This document shows positions 9,254 to 17,605 of a stretch of 61,589 bases of DNA, one piece after another. The stretch comes from JABIDZ01 sp964619405 (GTDB lineage Archaea > Iainarchaeota > Iainarchaeia > Iainarchaeales > JAAZKV01): assembly GCA_964619405.1 (NCBI GenBank), contig CAZUCF010000005.1, forward strand, positions 1 through 61,589, given 5' to 3'. The notes beneath the pieces are model-generated. The model was not told where the DNA came from. It saw only the letters and a list, made by a program, of their open reading frames with translations, and made no database searches. A program made the translations under genes and the position numbers. The first letter of the stretch is position 1, and each line of letters begins with the position of its first letter.

Positions 9254-9282
9254 TTTTTTCACTCTTTAACAATAATTATTTA

Positions 9283-9906
9283 TTATTTCTTTTGTTTTTT
9301 ATCAGAATCTTTTTTTGGTTTAACTTCTTCTTTTTGTTTTTTTACTTTCTCGTTTTTTTTGTCTTGTTTTGCATCAATTGTTGCCCACTCTGTTTTTCCT
9401 AATCCTGGTTGTCTCATAGTCAAACCAATCTTTGAATTTGATGTGTCATCTTTCATTGATATAGTAACTATTTTTGCTAGGACATCGTCTTCAGGAATTA
9501 TTTTTTTGTCAGTTTTTTTTCCAATAAAACCGGGTAATTTTGCATCATAATTAATAAAATCATCCATTATTTGGCTAACGTGTATTAGTCCTTCTATTGG
9601 GCCTACTCTTACAAATGCTCCAAATTCAGTTGCTTCTGTTATTGTTCCTCTTACTATTTCATGTAATACTGGTTTGTATGATAGCATTTCTATTTCTGCT
9701 TCATAGTATGCTGAACCGTCTCCTGGAATAATGTGTCCTTCTCCGACATTATTTATACTTGTAATAGCTACTATTACTCCAATATTTGATTCAATTCTTC
9801 CTTCGTAATCTTCTTTACAAACCTCTAAAATTGATTCTTTTATTTTTGTTCCAAGTTTTTTTGGTGGAACCCTTATCTTATCTCTTATCTTGGTTTTATA
9901 GAACAT
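9283..9906 (-). CDS. rpo7: RNA polymerase subunit Rpo7 (RpoE')
   Basis: A 207-residue protein: an N-terminal tip domain (FYKTKIRDKIRVPP) and an S1/OB domain from about residue 82 (GTITEATEFGAFVRVGPIEGLIHVSQI). Together with Rpo4 it forms the stalk that binds nascent RNA. The last 25-30 residues are a Lys-rich tail (KKQKEEVKPKKDSDKKQKK) beyond the family core. A TATA box in the gap upstream suggests its own promoter. Confidence 0.95.
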   Translation of the reverse strand: MFYKTKIRDKIRVPPKKLGTKIKESILEVCKEDYEGRIESNIGVIVAITSINNVGEGHIIPGDGSAYYEAEIEMLSYKPVLHEIVRGTITEATEFGAFVRVGPIEGLIHVSQIMDDFINYDAKLPGFIGKKTDKKIIPEDDVLAKIVTISMKDDTSNSKIGLTMRQPGLGKTEWATIDAKQDKKNEKVKKQKEEVKPKKDSDKKQKK

Positions 9907-9966
9907 TTAACTCACCATTAAATTAAAATTAATATAGCTTTTCTAAAAATAACTTTCATAGATTAA

Positions 9967-9976
9967 ATTTATAAAC
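9967..9976 (-). promoter_or_regulatory. TATA box upstream of rpo7
   Basis: On the minus strand GGTTTATAAATTTAA lies about 65 bp before the rpo7 ATG, in the gap after the PIN-domain gene. It predicts initiation near 9940 and a short leader with GGTGAG before ATG, separating rpo7-spt4-eS24-eS31 from the aIF2-gamma transcript. Confidence 0.5.
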
Positions 9977-9980
9977 CCAA

Positions 9981-10367
9981 TTAATCGTTTATTTCTTCGG
10001 TTTCTACAAAAGTTAATTTTCGTATAAAAATTGTTTTTCCCCCATTTTTTTTTATTTTTTGTCTTAATTCTTTGTCATTTGTTGCTATTATAAATTCATT
10101 GCTTTTTTCAAGCATTTCTTTGTCAACATTATTTGTTTTTGATTCTAACACAATAATATTTTCTAATTTCAATATTTTTTTTATTATCTCAAATTCTTTT
10201 TTTATTTTCTTGTTTTTTGACAGGCCTTCTAACTCGTTAATTACTCCTTCGGTAGTATAAAATTCTGCACTAATTTTTCTTTTTAATTCTTCTATTCCAT
10301 GGATCTTGTATCTTATCATAGTTAAGAAAAAATTAGTGTCAATCATTATTTTATATGACTTCTCCAT
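9981..10367 (-). CDS. PIN-domain protein, Fcf1/Utp24-like rRNA-processing nuclease
   Basis: A 128-residue PIN domain. Putative metal-binding acidic residues are D10 (MIDTNFF), E45 (VINELEGL), D82 and D98 (IIATNDKEL). In archaea a Fcf1-like PIN protein follows aIF2-gamma in a conserved translation cluster, which argues for an rRNA-processing role and against a VapC toxin; no antitoxin is present. The start is ATG (MEKSYK), overlapping the aIF2-gamma stop by 17 bp. Function is inferred from family and context. Confidence 0.85.
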   Translation of the reverse strand: MEKSYKIMIDTNFFLTMIRYKIHGIEELKRKISAEFYTTEGVINELEGLSKNKKIKKEFEIIKKILKLENIIVLESKTNNVDKEMLEKSNEFIIATNDKELRQKIKKNGGKTIFIRKLTFVETEEIND

Positions 10368-11586
10368 AAGCAATTAACCTCCATTGACTATTGATATTTT
10401 TGCTTATAGCAATTTTTTCATTTTTTTCAATTATTTCAGGATTTTTCAAATTAATTTCAACTTCATCTTTTTTTATTGATGTTACAAAACCGATTCCAGT
10501 GTTAGTTCCAATTGTTAGAACTAATGGTTCATTCATTTTTAATTCCATGCTTTTTTGTTCAACATTAATCATTCTTTCAAACAAATTAACTTTTACTTTC
10601 ATTTTGTTTGTTGGTTCGGGTAAAGAATCTTTTTTCGCAATTATTTTTCCTCTTAATTGATCATTTTGTGCTATGCTCGGATCCAAATTAGTTCCAATTG
10701 CGATTAGGCCGCCGGGGTGGGCTTCGCTAATTAGTCCTTTGTTTGTTGATATTGACAAAACTTTTATTCTTGTTTTACCATCTAACCCTGGAAAAATTTC
10801 AACTTCGTCTCCAATTTTTATTATTCCTTGTGAAATACTTCCACCGAGAACAGCTCCCTTTATTTTTTGTATTTCTGTTCCTGGTTTGTTTATATCAAAG
10901 CTTCTTGCAATAAACATTTTTAATGGTTTTTTCAAATCATGTTTTAATGTGGGGATAGTTGTTTCTATTGCTTCTTTTAGCAAGTCAATGTTTGCTCCGA
11001 AATTTGCTGATGTTGGTATGATTGGTGCTTTTTCAAAACCGTATTCTTTCAAAAACTTTTTTATTTTTTCATAATTTTCTATTACTTTTTCTTTTGGTAT
11101 TAAATCAATTTTGTTTTGTGCTACAACAATATTTTTTACTCCAGCAAATCTTAATGCCATTAAATGTTCTATTGTTCTTGGTTGTGGGCATTCTTCGTTT
11201 GATGCAACAACTAGTACTGCTCCATTCATTAGAGCTGCCCCGCTTAACATTGTTGTCATTAGTGTTTCGTGCCCGGGCGCGTCAACAAAACTTACTGTTC
11301 TTTGTCCAATTATTTTTCCTTCTTCTTTTTGATTACTATAAATTATTCCTTTTTTTGTTTCTATTTTGTAGAATGTTGTGTCAGCGTAACCTAATCTTAT
11401 TGATATTCCTCTTTTTAGTTCTTCGCTATGCGTATCAGTCCATGTTCCTGTCAAGGCTTTTGTTAGCGATGTTTTGCCATGGTCAACGTGTCCAATCATC
11501 CCAATATTTATTTCTGATTGTGCAACCTCGCTTTTTGGTGTTTTAACAATCTTTTTTGTAATAATCTTTTTTTTTGTTTCCTTCAT
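10351..11586 (-). CDS. eif2g: Translation initiation factor aIF2 subunit gamma
   Basis: A 411-residue GTPase that carries initiator Met-tRNA to the ribosome. P-loop GHVDHGKTS (32-40), switch-II DAPGHE, NKID and a SAN (G5) motif are present, followed by the two beta-barrel domains. The N-terminal 25 residues are Lys-rich. The gene lies 59 bp downstream of eS6 and overlaps the PIN gene. Alpha and beta subunits are not in the window. Confidence 0.97.
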   Translation of the reverse strand: MKETKKKIITKKIVKTPKSEVAQSEINIGMIGHVDHGKTSLTKALTGTWTDTHSEELKRGISIRLGYADTTFYKIETKKGIIYSNQKEEGKIIGQRTVSFVDAPGHETLMTTMLSGAALMNGAVLVVASNEECPQPRTIEHLMALRFAGVKNIVVAQNKIDLIPKEKVIENYEKIKKFLKEYGFEKAPIIPTSANFGANIDLLKEAIETTIPTLKHDLKKPLKMFIARSFDINKPGTEIQKIKGAVLGGSISQGIIKIGDEVEIFPGLDGKTRIKVLSISTNKGLISEAHPGGLIAIGTNLDPSIAQNDQLRGKIIAKKDSLPEPTNKMKVKVNLFERMINVEQKSMELKMNEPLVLTIGTNTGIGFVTSIKKDEVEINLKNPEIIEKNEKIAISKNINSQWRLIAYGEVI

Positions 11587-11645
11587 TTTATCATCTCTTA
11601 AAAATAAAAGGAGTTAATTATTATAACTCCTTCTAATTGAATTTT

Positions 11646-12125
11646 TTAATGTCTACCTTTTTTTGTTGGTGCGTCTCCAAGAGCATCTGTTCCTGCAAGT
11701 TCTTTGCTTTGTTTTAATGCTTTTTCTTTTGCACTTACTTGTTCTTCTTCACTTGTTTTTTCTTTTACAAATATTTCTTCTATTTTTTTTGTTCCTTCTT
11801 TAGTTATTTTTAGGTTTACTTGTGATATTTCTTTGCTTATTGTGTTTCCTCTTACAGAAACCCTTTTTCTCTCACCTTTTCTTTTTGATTTGGTTTTAAA
11901 GCCCAGCCCTTTAGCAGTAAGAATTTTTTTTCTTGCAATTCCTTGTACTGAATTATTCATTGGGAAGCCTTGTTTATCACTTCCTCCTGTTATTACTGCT
12001 TCAAAGCCAGTCAAACCTATGCTATCCAATTTAACCGTTTCACCTATTTTCTTGTTTGTGAATTGGTCTTCATCAGTGCTTGTACTATAAGCCTTTCCAG
12101 ACTTTGTGCTTATTACGAACTTCAT
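11646..12125 (-). CDS. rps6e: Ribosomal protein eS6
   Basis: A 159-residue small-subunit protein with the family signatures TGGSDKQGFPM and KRKGERKRVSVRGNTIS. The last 35 residues are Glu/Lys/Ala-rich and extend past the core. An AGGAGG ribosome-binding site precedes ATG, stronger than the usual GGTGA of its neighbours. It precedes aIF2-gamma, its common archaeal partner. Confidence 0.96.
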   Translation of the reverse strand: MKFVISTKSGKAYSTSTDEDQFTNKKIGETVKLDSIGLTGFEAVITGGSDKQGFPMNNSVQGIARKKILTAKGLGFKTKSKRKGERKRVSVRGNTISKEISQVNLKITKEGTKKIEEIFVKEKTSEEEQVSAKEKALKQSKELAGTDALGDAPTKKGRH

Positions 12126-12293
12126 TTTAAATCCTCCTAAACATAATTTTTTAAAATTATTATCTTTGTTTTTTTTCTAAATTTTTTATTCATTTTTTGT
12201 TATTTATTTTTTTTAATTTTTTTTTATTTGTTTAACTTTTTATTCATTTTTTTATTTGTTTTTTTATTGTTTATTAATTTTTTATTTGTTTTA
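12126..12293 (-). repeat. A-rich low-complexity 3' flank of aIF5B
   Basis: On the sense (minus) strand this 168-bp gap is almost only A, T and a few C and G. A loosely repeated ACAAATAAAAAA motif occurs about three times after the aIF5B stop, and AATGAATAAAAA recurs. No gene or clear terminator is seen. Similar A-rich degenerate repeats follow gltX, rtcB and two membrane protein genes. Confidence 0.5.
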
Positions 12294-14030
12294 TTATTTC
12301 TCATTTTTTGTTTTTATTTCTTCTAACAATTTTCTTTCTTCTTCACTGAATTCATCAATGTATTTGTTTAATTCACAATATTGTTTTGTTGGTATGCAAG
12401 TATACAATTTTTCTCCTTCAAAAAGATTTTTTCCAACATTGCCATCGTCTATTGCTATTGCTACTTCATCACCTTTTTTTGCTTCCTTTACTTTTTCGCC
12501 CTCGCTTTGTATTCCAGTTAGTTTTCCAATTATTTCTCCTTGTTCGTTTATTATTTTCCAGCCTTCTTTTAATTTTCCTTCTTCTATTCGCACTCCAATA
12601 ATTGCTGGTTTGTTGTTTCTAAAAACTTTTCCTTTTAGGAATTGTATTTTTGCTGGTAGTACGAGACAAGAAAAACTTTGTTCTTTCTGAATTTTTTTGT
12701 TTTTTTCAACCCATTCAAAATAATTTTCTATTATCTTGTAAATTACTTTGTCATTAAAAATGGTTATTTCTCTTAGATTTGCTTCTTTTTCAGCATCCCT
12801 ATCAATATTAACATTGAACCCTATTACTACTCCTAAGTATGTGTCCTCGCAAGCTATTGATGCTGCTTCCATAATGTCTTTTCTATTTATGTTTCCTATT
12901 TCAGCTTTTTTCACGCTAATATTTTCTTTTTTAAATAATTCTACTATTGCTTCAAGTGAACCAATTGCGTCTGCTTTTATTATTAGGCCTTTGCCGTCTG
13001 TTTTAAAAAAACTTTTTTTTGCTTCCATTTCTAATTCTTTCACATCATCTTCTTTTTGAATAGTTATTAATGTTGAACCAACTAGTACTTCGTCAAGGTT
13101 TGGCGCAGAAATTTTTAATCCTGATGCTGCAAACGCTTCTTTTACACTAAAAAATTTTTCTTTTGTTTCAAGCATTTCTTCGAGTGGTTTTGTTTGTAAT
13201 AATGCTCTTATTTTTGTTTTTATTATACCATTTTTTCCTATTACAGCGATTTCATCATTTACTCTTATTTTTCCTTCGTACAAAATAATATCAATTGTTT
13301 TTCCTAATCCTTTTTCTTCTTTTGCTTCTAACACTGTTGCTTTTGCTTTTTCATCTAGTTTTATTTCCAAATTTTTTTCTAAATATTTTTGACTTAGCCC
13401 AGCTAGCAAAGTTAGTATTTCTGGTAACCCTTCTTTTGTTTTTGCTGAACATGGTACTATTGGGATTTGTTTTCCAAATTCGCACCTATCAAATCTTTCA
13501 CTTTGAAAACCATTTTCAAATATTTTTCCAATTAAATTATATAGTTTTTCATCAACCCTTGCTTTTACTTCTTCGCTTTGTTTATTAAAATTTGCGATAA
13601 AACTACCTTCTTTTGAATCATAATAATGAATCATATCTATTTTGTTCATTGCTATTATGAACGGGACTTTGTTTATTTTCAAAATATTTATTGCTTCAAT
13701 TGTTTGTGGTTGTATGCCTTGCATTGCATCAACAACAAGTATTGCTAGGTCAGCAATACTTCCTCCTCTTTTTCTTAGGTTTGTGAATGCTTCGTGTCCT
13801 GGCGTGTCAATAACAAGTAATCCAGGAATCTTTAAATCAAAACCAAATTTTTTTATTAGTTCTCCAGCAATTTTTTTTATTGATTCGATTGGTATTTCTG
13901 TTGCACCAATGTGCTGGGTTATAGCGCCTGCTTCTTTAGCAGCTACTCTTGAAGAGCGTATTGCGTCAAGCAAGCTTGTTTTTCCATGGTCAACATGGCC
14001 CAGCACGGTTATTATTGGTTTTCTAATCAT
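12294..14030 (-). CDS. infB: Translation initiation factor aIF5B
   Basis: A 578-residue GTPase that drives subunit joining. GHVDHGKTS (11-19), DTPGHEAF and NKID are visible, with domain II from about residue 235, domain III near 350-430, and the C-terminal beta-barrel that contacts initiator tRNA. It has the compact archaeal length without the long eukaryotic N-terminal extension and without an intein. It starts 2 bp after the ndk stop, so the two are translationally close. Confidence 0.97.
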   Translation of the reverse strand: MIRKPIITVLGHVDHGKTSLLDAIRSSRVAAKEAGAITQHIGATEIPIESIKKIAGELIKKFGFDLKIPGLLVIDTPGHEAFTNLRKRGGSIADLAILVVDAMQGIQPQTIEAINILKINKVPFIIAMNKIDMIHYYDSKEGSFIANFNKQSEEVKARVDEKLYNLIGKIFENGFQSERFDRCEFGKQIPIVPCSAKTKEGLPEILTLLAGLSQKYLEKNLEIKLDEKAKATVLEAKEEKGLGKTIDIILYEGKIRVNDEIAVIGKNGIIKTKIRALLQTKPLEEMLETKEKFFSVKEAFAASGLKISAPNLDEVLVGSTLITIQKEDDVKELEMEAKKSFFKTDGKGLIIKADAIGSLEAIVELFKKENISVKKAEIGNINRKDIMEAASIACEDTYLGVVIGFNVNIDRDAEKEANLREITIFNDKVIYKIIENYFEWVEKNKKIQKEQSFSCLVLPAKIQFLKGKVFRNNKPAIIGVRIEEGKLKEGWKIINEQGEIIGKLTGIQSEGEKVKEAKKGDEVAIAIDDGNVGKNLFEGEKLYTCIPTKQYCELNKYIDEFSEEERKLLEEIKTKNEK

Positions 14031-14032
14031 TT

Positions 14033-14569
14033 TTATTTCCTCTTTGGTTTGGATTTTGCGTATTCTTCTTGATCACTTTTTCTATCGCTTTCTATTGGTT
14101 TGTATTTTTCTCTTTCAGAACCACAGTAAATCCAATTGAAATTTAATTGGTCGTATTCAAAAAGTTCTTCTTCTTTAAAGAATCTTTTTATTTCTTGTTC
14201 GGCAACATCATTGTTTTCTGACGCGTGAACAATGTTAGTTTGAATGCTCATTGCATAGTCTCCTCTTATTGTTCCAATATCTGCTTCTCTACCATTTGTT
14301 GAGCCAACGAGTGTTCTAACAACTTGCACTGCTTCTTTTCCTTCTAAAACCATTAGAACGCATGGTATACTTGTCATGTAATTTAATAGTTCTTGGTAGA
14401 ATGGTTTGCTTTGTAAGTGTGAGTAATGATCCTTTAATGTGTATACATTGAGCCTTTCTAATTTTAACCCAATTATTTTCAATCCTTTTCTCTCAAACCT
14501 TTTTATTACTTCTCCAACCAAGCACCTATTCACACCGTCTGGTTTTACTATTACTAATGTTCTTCGCAT
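14033..14569 (-). CDS. ndk: Nucleoside diphosphate kinase
   Basis: A 178-residue enzyme that moves the gamma phosphate between NTP pools through a phosphohistidine. The active site NIVHASE gives H115, and RTLVIVKPDGVNR and GSTNGREADIGTIRGDY are diagnostic. The core ends near residue 150; about 30 extra charged residues form the tail. The eL24-ndk-infB neighbourhood is conserved in archaea, but here the second 129-bp element lies just upstream. Confidence 0.97.
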   Translation of the reverse strand: MRRTLVIVKPDGVNRCLVGEVIKRFERKGLKIIGLKLERLNVYTLKDHYSHLQSKPFYQELLNYMTSIPCVLMVLEGKEAVQVVRTLVGSTNGREADIGTIRGDYAMSIQTNIVHASENNDVAEQEIKRFFKEEELFEYDQLNFNWIYCGSEREKYKPIESDRKSDQEEYAKSKPKRK

Positions 14570-14594
14570 ATAACCCGCCCCGATTTTTTTCCAA

Positions 14595-14723
14595 TTTTAA
14601 TCAACCCAAAAGAAATCTTCAACGTTTACGTTGGAGTTTGAGATTTCTTTTCCGTTGACGGAAAAGTGAATACTTCTGCTGTAAACCAGCAGAAGCCACA
14701 CCCTTTAGGGTGTGGTAATTCAC
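14595..14723 (+). mobile_element. 129-bp hairpin element, copy 2, between eL24 and ndk
   Basis: Same sequence as the copy near 4.5 kb except C to T at 14619, which keeps stem pairing as a G-U wobble. It ends 12 bp after the eL24 stop region and starts 25 bp before the ndk ATG, so it sits inside a conserved translation operon. Its right end (GAAGCC, hairpin, GGTAATTCAC) points towards eL24, opposite to operon transcription. No direct target repeat is visible, as expected for IS200/IS605-type single-strand transposition. Confidence 0.75.
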
Positions 14724-14735
14724 TATTTTAACGTA

Positions 14736-14951
14736 TTATTTTTTTTCACTTGCTTTTGTTGATGCTTGTAAAGTTTTTTTCATTTTGTTGTATGCGTTCG
14801 TCCACTTTGTTTTAATTGGTTTTCTTTTCATTTGAACCATATTTTTCTCGCATTTGTTTGTACAAAAATAACTTATACTCCCATCTTTTTTTGCAAATAT
14901 TTTTCCAGTTCCTTCGGGAATATCTATTCCACAAAAACTACATTTAACCAT
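14736..14951 (-). CDS. rpl24e: Ribosomal protein eL24
   Basis: A 71-residue large-subunit zinc protein. C4, C7, C30 and C34 (CSFC...CTNKC) bind zinc, and KRKPIKTKWTNAYNK completes the domain. It lies 26 bp downstream of eS28, in the conserved eL8-eS28-eL24-ndk-infB array. Confidence 0.96.
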   Translation of the reverse strand: MVKCSFCGIDIPEGTGKIFAKKDGSISYFCTNKCEKNMVQMKRKPIKTKWTNAYNKMKKTLQASTKASEKK

Positions 14952-14977
14952 GTTTTCACCTCTTGGTTTTTTGTTAA

Positions 14978-15187
14978 TTATGCTTTTATTTCTTTTGCTT
15001 CTCTTTCAGTATCCAACAAAAGTATGATGTCTCCTTTTCGAATTATTCCCAAAGTGTTTCTCCTCTTTACACGACCTTTTTCTGGGCCTTCAAGAATTCT
15101 ACACAAAATTTGGGTTATTTCGCCGTGCACACCAGTTGATTTAACAATTTCAACTACTTCTGCAGGTGTTCCCATATCGTTTCCCAT
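14978..15187 (-). CDS. rps28e: Ribosomal protein eS28
   Basis: A 69-residue OB-fold small-subunit protein with the family core GVHGEITQILCRILEGPEKGR and the end LLDTEREAKEI. Eight bases separate it from eL8. The start MGNDMGTPAEV is supported by GGTGAAA upstream. Confidence 0.96.
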   Translation of the reverse strand: MGNDMGTPAEVVEIVKSTGVHGEITQILCRILEGPEKGRVKRRNTLGIIRKGDIILLLDTEREAKEIKA

Positions 15188-15195
15188 TTTTTCAC

Positions 15196-15555
15196 CTACT
15201 TTCTTAATTCCTCTATTTTTGCGCTCAACTCTTTTATTTCTTTTTCAGCAGAGCTCTCTATTATTGCAATCGCACTTGTAGCCATTCTTAAACCAGCTTT
15301 TTCTCCAAGCTCTTTTCTTGTTTCAATATAAGAGCAAGCAATATTTTTTTCCTTGCACAATATTGGTAAATGCATTACTATTTCTGCAGGAGAAACATCT
15401 TCTGCTATCACAACTAATTTTGCATTACTTCTCTCAATTGCTTTTGTTACTTCGTTCAAACCAGCTTTGATTTTTCCTTTAACTGATTTCTCAATTATTT
15501 TTTTTGTATCATTTTTTAGAGCATCGCTTAACTCTACTTTAACATATTCAGTCAT
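15196..15555 (-). CDS. rpl7ae: Ribosomal protein eL8 (L7Ae), kink-turn binding protein
   Basis: A 119-residue protein of the L7Ae/L30e family. In archaea it belongs to the ribosome, box C/D and H/ACA RNPs and RNase P, by binding kink-turns. KGLNEVTKAIERS-type RNA-binding residues appear as KAGLNEVTKAIERSNAK, then VIAEDVSP and CEKEN/CKEKN. A GGAGG ribosome-binding site precedes it, after a leader of about 100 nt. First gene of the eL8-eS28-eL24 transcript. Confidence 0.96.
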   Translation of the reverse strand: MTEYVKVELSDALKNDTKKIIEKSVKGKIKAGLNEVTKAIERSNAKLVVIAEDVSPAEIVMHLPILCKEKNIACSYIETRKELGEKAGLRMATSAIAIIESSAEKEIKELSAKIEELRK

Positions 15556-15682
15556 CTTAATTCCTCCACTTCAATTGTCAGAACCAACTAGAATTAGTAT
15601 TGTTAATTCCTCGGCCGATTCTAAACATCAGCTTCATAGGTTAGATTTTTCCTAGAAACTATTAACTATTTTCCTATTAGAA

Positions 15683-15694
15683 AACTTTAAAAAG
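15683..15694 (-). promoter_or_regulatory. TATA box of the eL8 operon
   Basis: The minus strand reads CCACCTTTTTAAAGTTTTC, a TATA-like element with an upstream BRE-like stretch. It predicts initiation near 15660 and a leader of about 105 nt before the eL8 ATG. A second AT-rich candidate (TTTATAAAAACC) lies about 15 bp upstream. Confidence 0.45.
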
Positions 15695-15758
15695 GTGGTT
15701 TTTATAAAATCATTTTTAACAAAAAAGTTATGTATAATATAATTTTTATTGTTAGTGA

Positions 15759-15846
15759 AATTATTTTGTATTATTTGTAGAATTATTTTGTGTTGTTTGT
15801 TAAATTATTTTTTAGTTTTATTTGAATTATTTTTTTATTCGTGTGA
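15759..15846 (-). repeat. 22-bp tandem repeat running into the gltX stop codon
   Basis: Three full units of period 22 (AATTATTTTGT... on the + strand, starting at 15759, 15781 and 15803) and a fourth that enters the end of gltX at 15825. Units differ at several positions, so the array is old or degenerate. It lies directly downstream of the GluRS gene. Confidence 0.55.
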
Positions 15847-17526
15847 GAAAACAAAATACATTTTTTCTTTGTCTTCTATTCGAGCGTAACCAATATTATT
15901 AAAGTATATTACTTGTCCTTCTTTTTCTTTCATTAAAATTGGTGTACTCAAACCAATTTTTTCTTTTCCATTACTCATTAGTATTCTTACTTCAACATTT
16001 TCTTTTAACCAATTAATTGTTTTGTAACCTGTTTTTTCATAACCCAAAAAAAATGCTTTTGCTCCAAATTCAGAAGTTTCTTCAATTCTTGCATTAAAAC
16101 CATCTTTGAATCTAACAAGTTCCCCAATTTTAATTTTCTGCATTTCTTTCTTATCAATAATAAACTTTTGTATTGGCCCGTCAATTAGAATTTCTTGTTC
16201 ACTAATAATTATTTTTCCTTTTGAAAAATTGTTGATTTCTATTTCTATTCCTTCTTCTATGAATGGGTAATTTTTAATTTCTCCTAAAAATTTTTTATTT
16301 ATTGAAGCCATGTTCTCTAAACTTATTTTTGCTTCATTAATATTTAAACCTAATTCAAAAACAATTTGTCTAATAGTCTCGGGTTTAAAACCGCGTCTCC
16401 TAAAAGATTTTAGTGTTGCTAGTCTTGGGTCATCATCCCTATTTAAGCCTTGTTGTTCCATCAAAACTTTTATTTTGCTCTTGCTTAGTACCATGTCCCC
16501 TATTTGCGAGATTTTTCCATGGTATTTTGTGTGTGGGTAAACCCAATTAAAATAATCGTATAATTGTCTTTGTTTCTTTTCATTTTGAACATGTTCTTGC
16601 CCGCGTATAATAAAATTTATTTGCATAGTGTGGTCATCTACTGCGCTAGCAAAATTATATGATGGCCAAACATGATTGTCTAATACTTTTTTGTTTGGGT
16701 GTTCTACGTTATCAACTATTTTTGCGAGCCACCAGTCCCTAGTACTAGAATCCTTGTCATTTAAATCTGTTTTCAAGCGAACAACACAACTACCTTCTTT
16801 TAACTCATGTTTCAACATTTTTTTCCAATTCTTTAATTGTTCTCTAGAATTTTTTTCTCTGCATGGACAAGCCTCGCCCTTCCAAATTCTTTCTCTCCAT
16901 TCAATAGGTTTACAAAAACAAATATATGCTTTCTCTTCTGCTAACAAAATTTCTATTATTTTATAATATTGTTTTAGGTTGTTTGAAGCATTACTTGTCC
17001 CGCTAACACTTATTCCTAACCACTTAAATTCTTTAAGAAACTCTTCTTCAATTCCATCTACAGGTTTTTTTATTTTTGGGTCAGTGTCATCAAACCTAAT
17101 AAACAATTTTCCACCATATTTTCTAACAAACTCATCACTTAGTATTGCTGGTCTAGCGTGCCCAAAATGCATTGCGCCACTAGGGTTTGGTGCTACCCTA
17201 GTAATTATTTCTTGTCCTTTTTTCAACCAATCTAATTCTGGGAGAGTTTTTTCTTTCTCAATATGTTTTAACTCCCAACCACTTTCATTAAAAATATTAT
17301 AATCTTCTTCAATTCTTTTTTTGTCTAATTGGTTTACTTGTTCAACAGTTTTTTTTATTATTGGAATAATTTGGCCTATTATTGCTTTTGGGAAAATAGC
17401 TTTTACTTTTCCAACTACCGCTCCCACATCTGCTTTTCCGTGTTCAAAATGATTTTTTATTGAATACTTGTAAGCAATTCTTTCTACTTCGTTATTATTA
17501 CTTGATTCAATAACTATTTTCTCCAT
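15835..17526 (-). CDS. gltX: Glutamyl-tRNA synthetase, archaeal type
   Basis: A 563-residue class Ic synthetase that charges tRNA with glutamate. The nucleotide-binding HIGH motif is HFGH (120-123) in PNPSGAMHFGHAR, and the KMSKS loop is VLSKSKI. The N-terminal 100-residue archaeal domain and C-terminal beta-barrel anticodon domains, as in GlnRS, mark the archaeal/eukaryotic form. No Gat amidotransferase is in the window, so whether it also makes Glu-tRNA(Gln) is unknown. A weak TATA-like AATAAACC lies at leaderless distance. Confidence 0.96.
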   Translation of the reverse strand: MEKIVIESSNNNEVERIAYKYSIKNHFEHGKADVGAVVGKVKAIFPKAIIGQIIPIIKKTVEQVNQLDKKRIEEDYNIFNESGWELKHIEKEKTLPELDWLKKGQEIITRVAPNPSGAMHFGHARPAILSDEFVRKYGGKLFIRFDDTDPKIKKPVDGIEEEFLKEFKWLGISVSGTSNASNNLKQYYKIIEILLAEEKAYICFCKPIEWRERIWKGEACPCREKNSREQLKNWKKMLKHELKEGSCVVRLKTDLNDKDSSTRDWWLAKIVDNVEHPNKKVLDNHVWPSYNFASAVDDHTMQINFIIRGQEHVQNEKKQRQLYDYFNWVYPHTKYHGKISQIGDMVLSKSKIKVLMEQQGLNRDDDPRLATLKSFRRRGFKPETIRQIVFELGLNINEAKISLENMASINKKFLGEIKNYPFIEEGIEIEINNFSKGKIIISEQEILIDGPIQKFIIDKKEMQKIKIGELVRFKDGFNARIEETSEFGAKAFFLGYEKTGYKTINWLKENVEVRILMSNGKEKIGLSTPILMKEKEGQVIYFNNIGYARIEDKEKMYFVFSHE

Positions 17527-17605
17527 GAATGATTTTATTAGAAAAAGGTTTATTATTTGTATTGATTATATTCAAATTGAATTGTTTTGAAAAACAGTTT
17601 TTTAT

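Noticed and set aside
9981..10367. PIN protein as a VapC toxin
   Set aside because: No antitoxin is adjacent and the location after aIF2-gamma matches the conserved Fcf1-like gene of archaea.
4447..14723. The two hairpin elements as part of a CRISPR array
   Set aside because: Only two copies, 10 kb apart, with internal stems and no regular spacers or cas genes.
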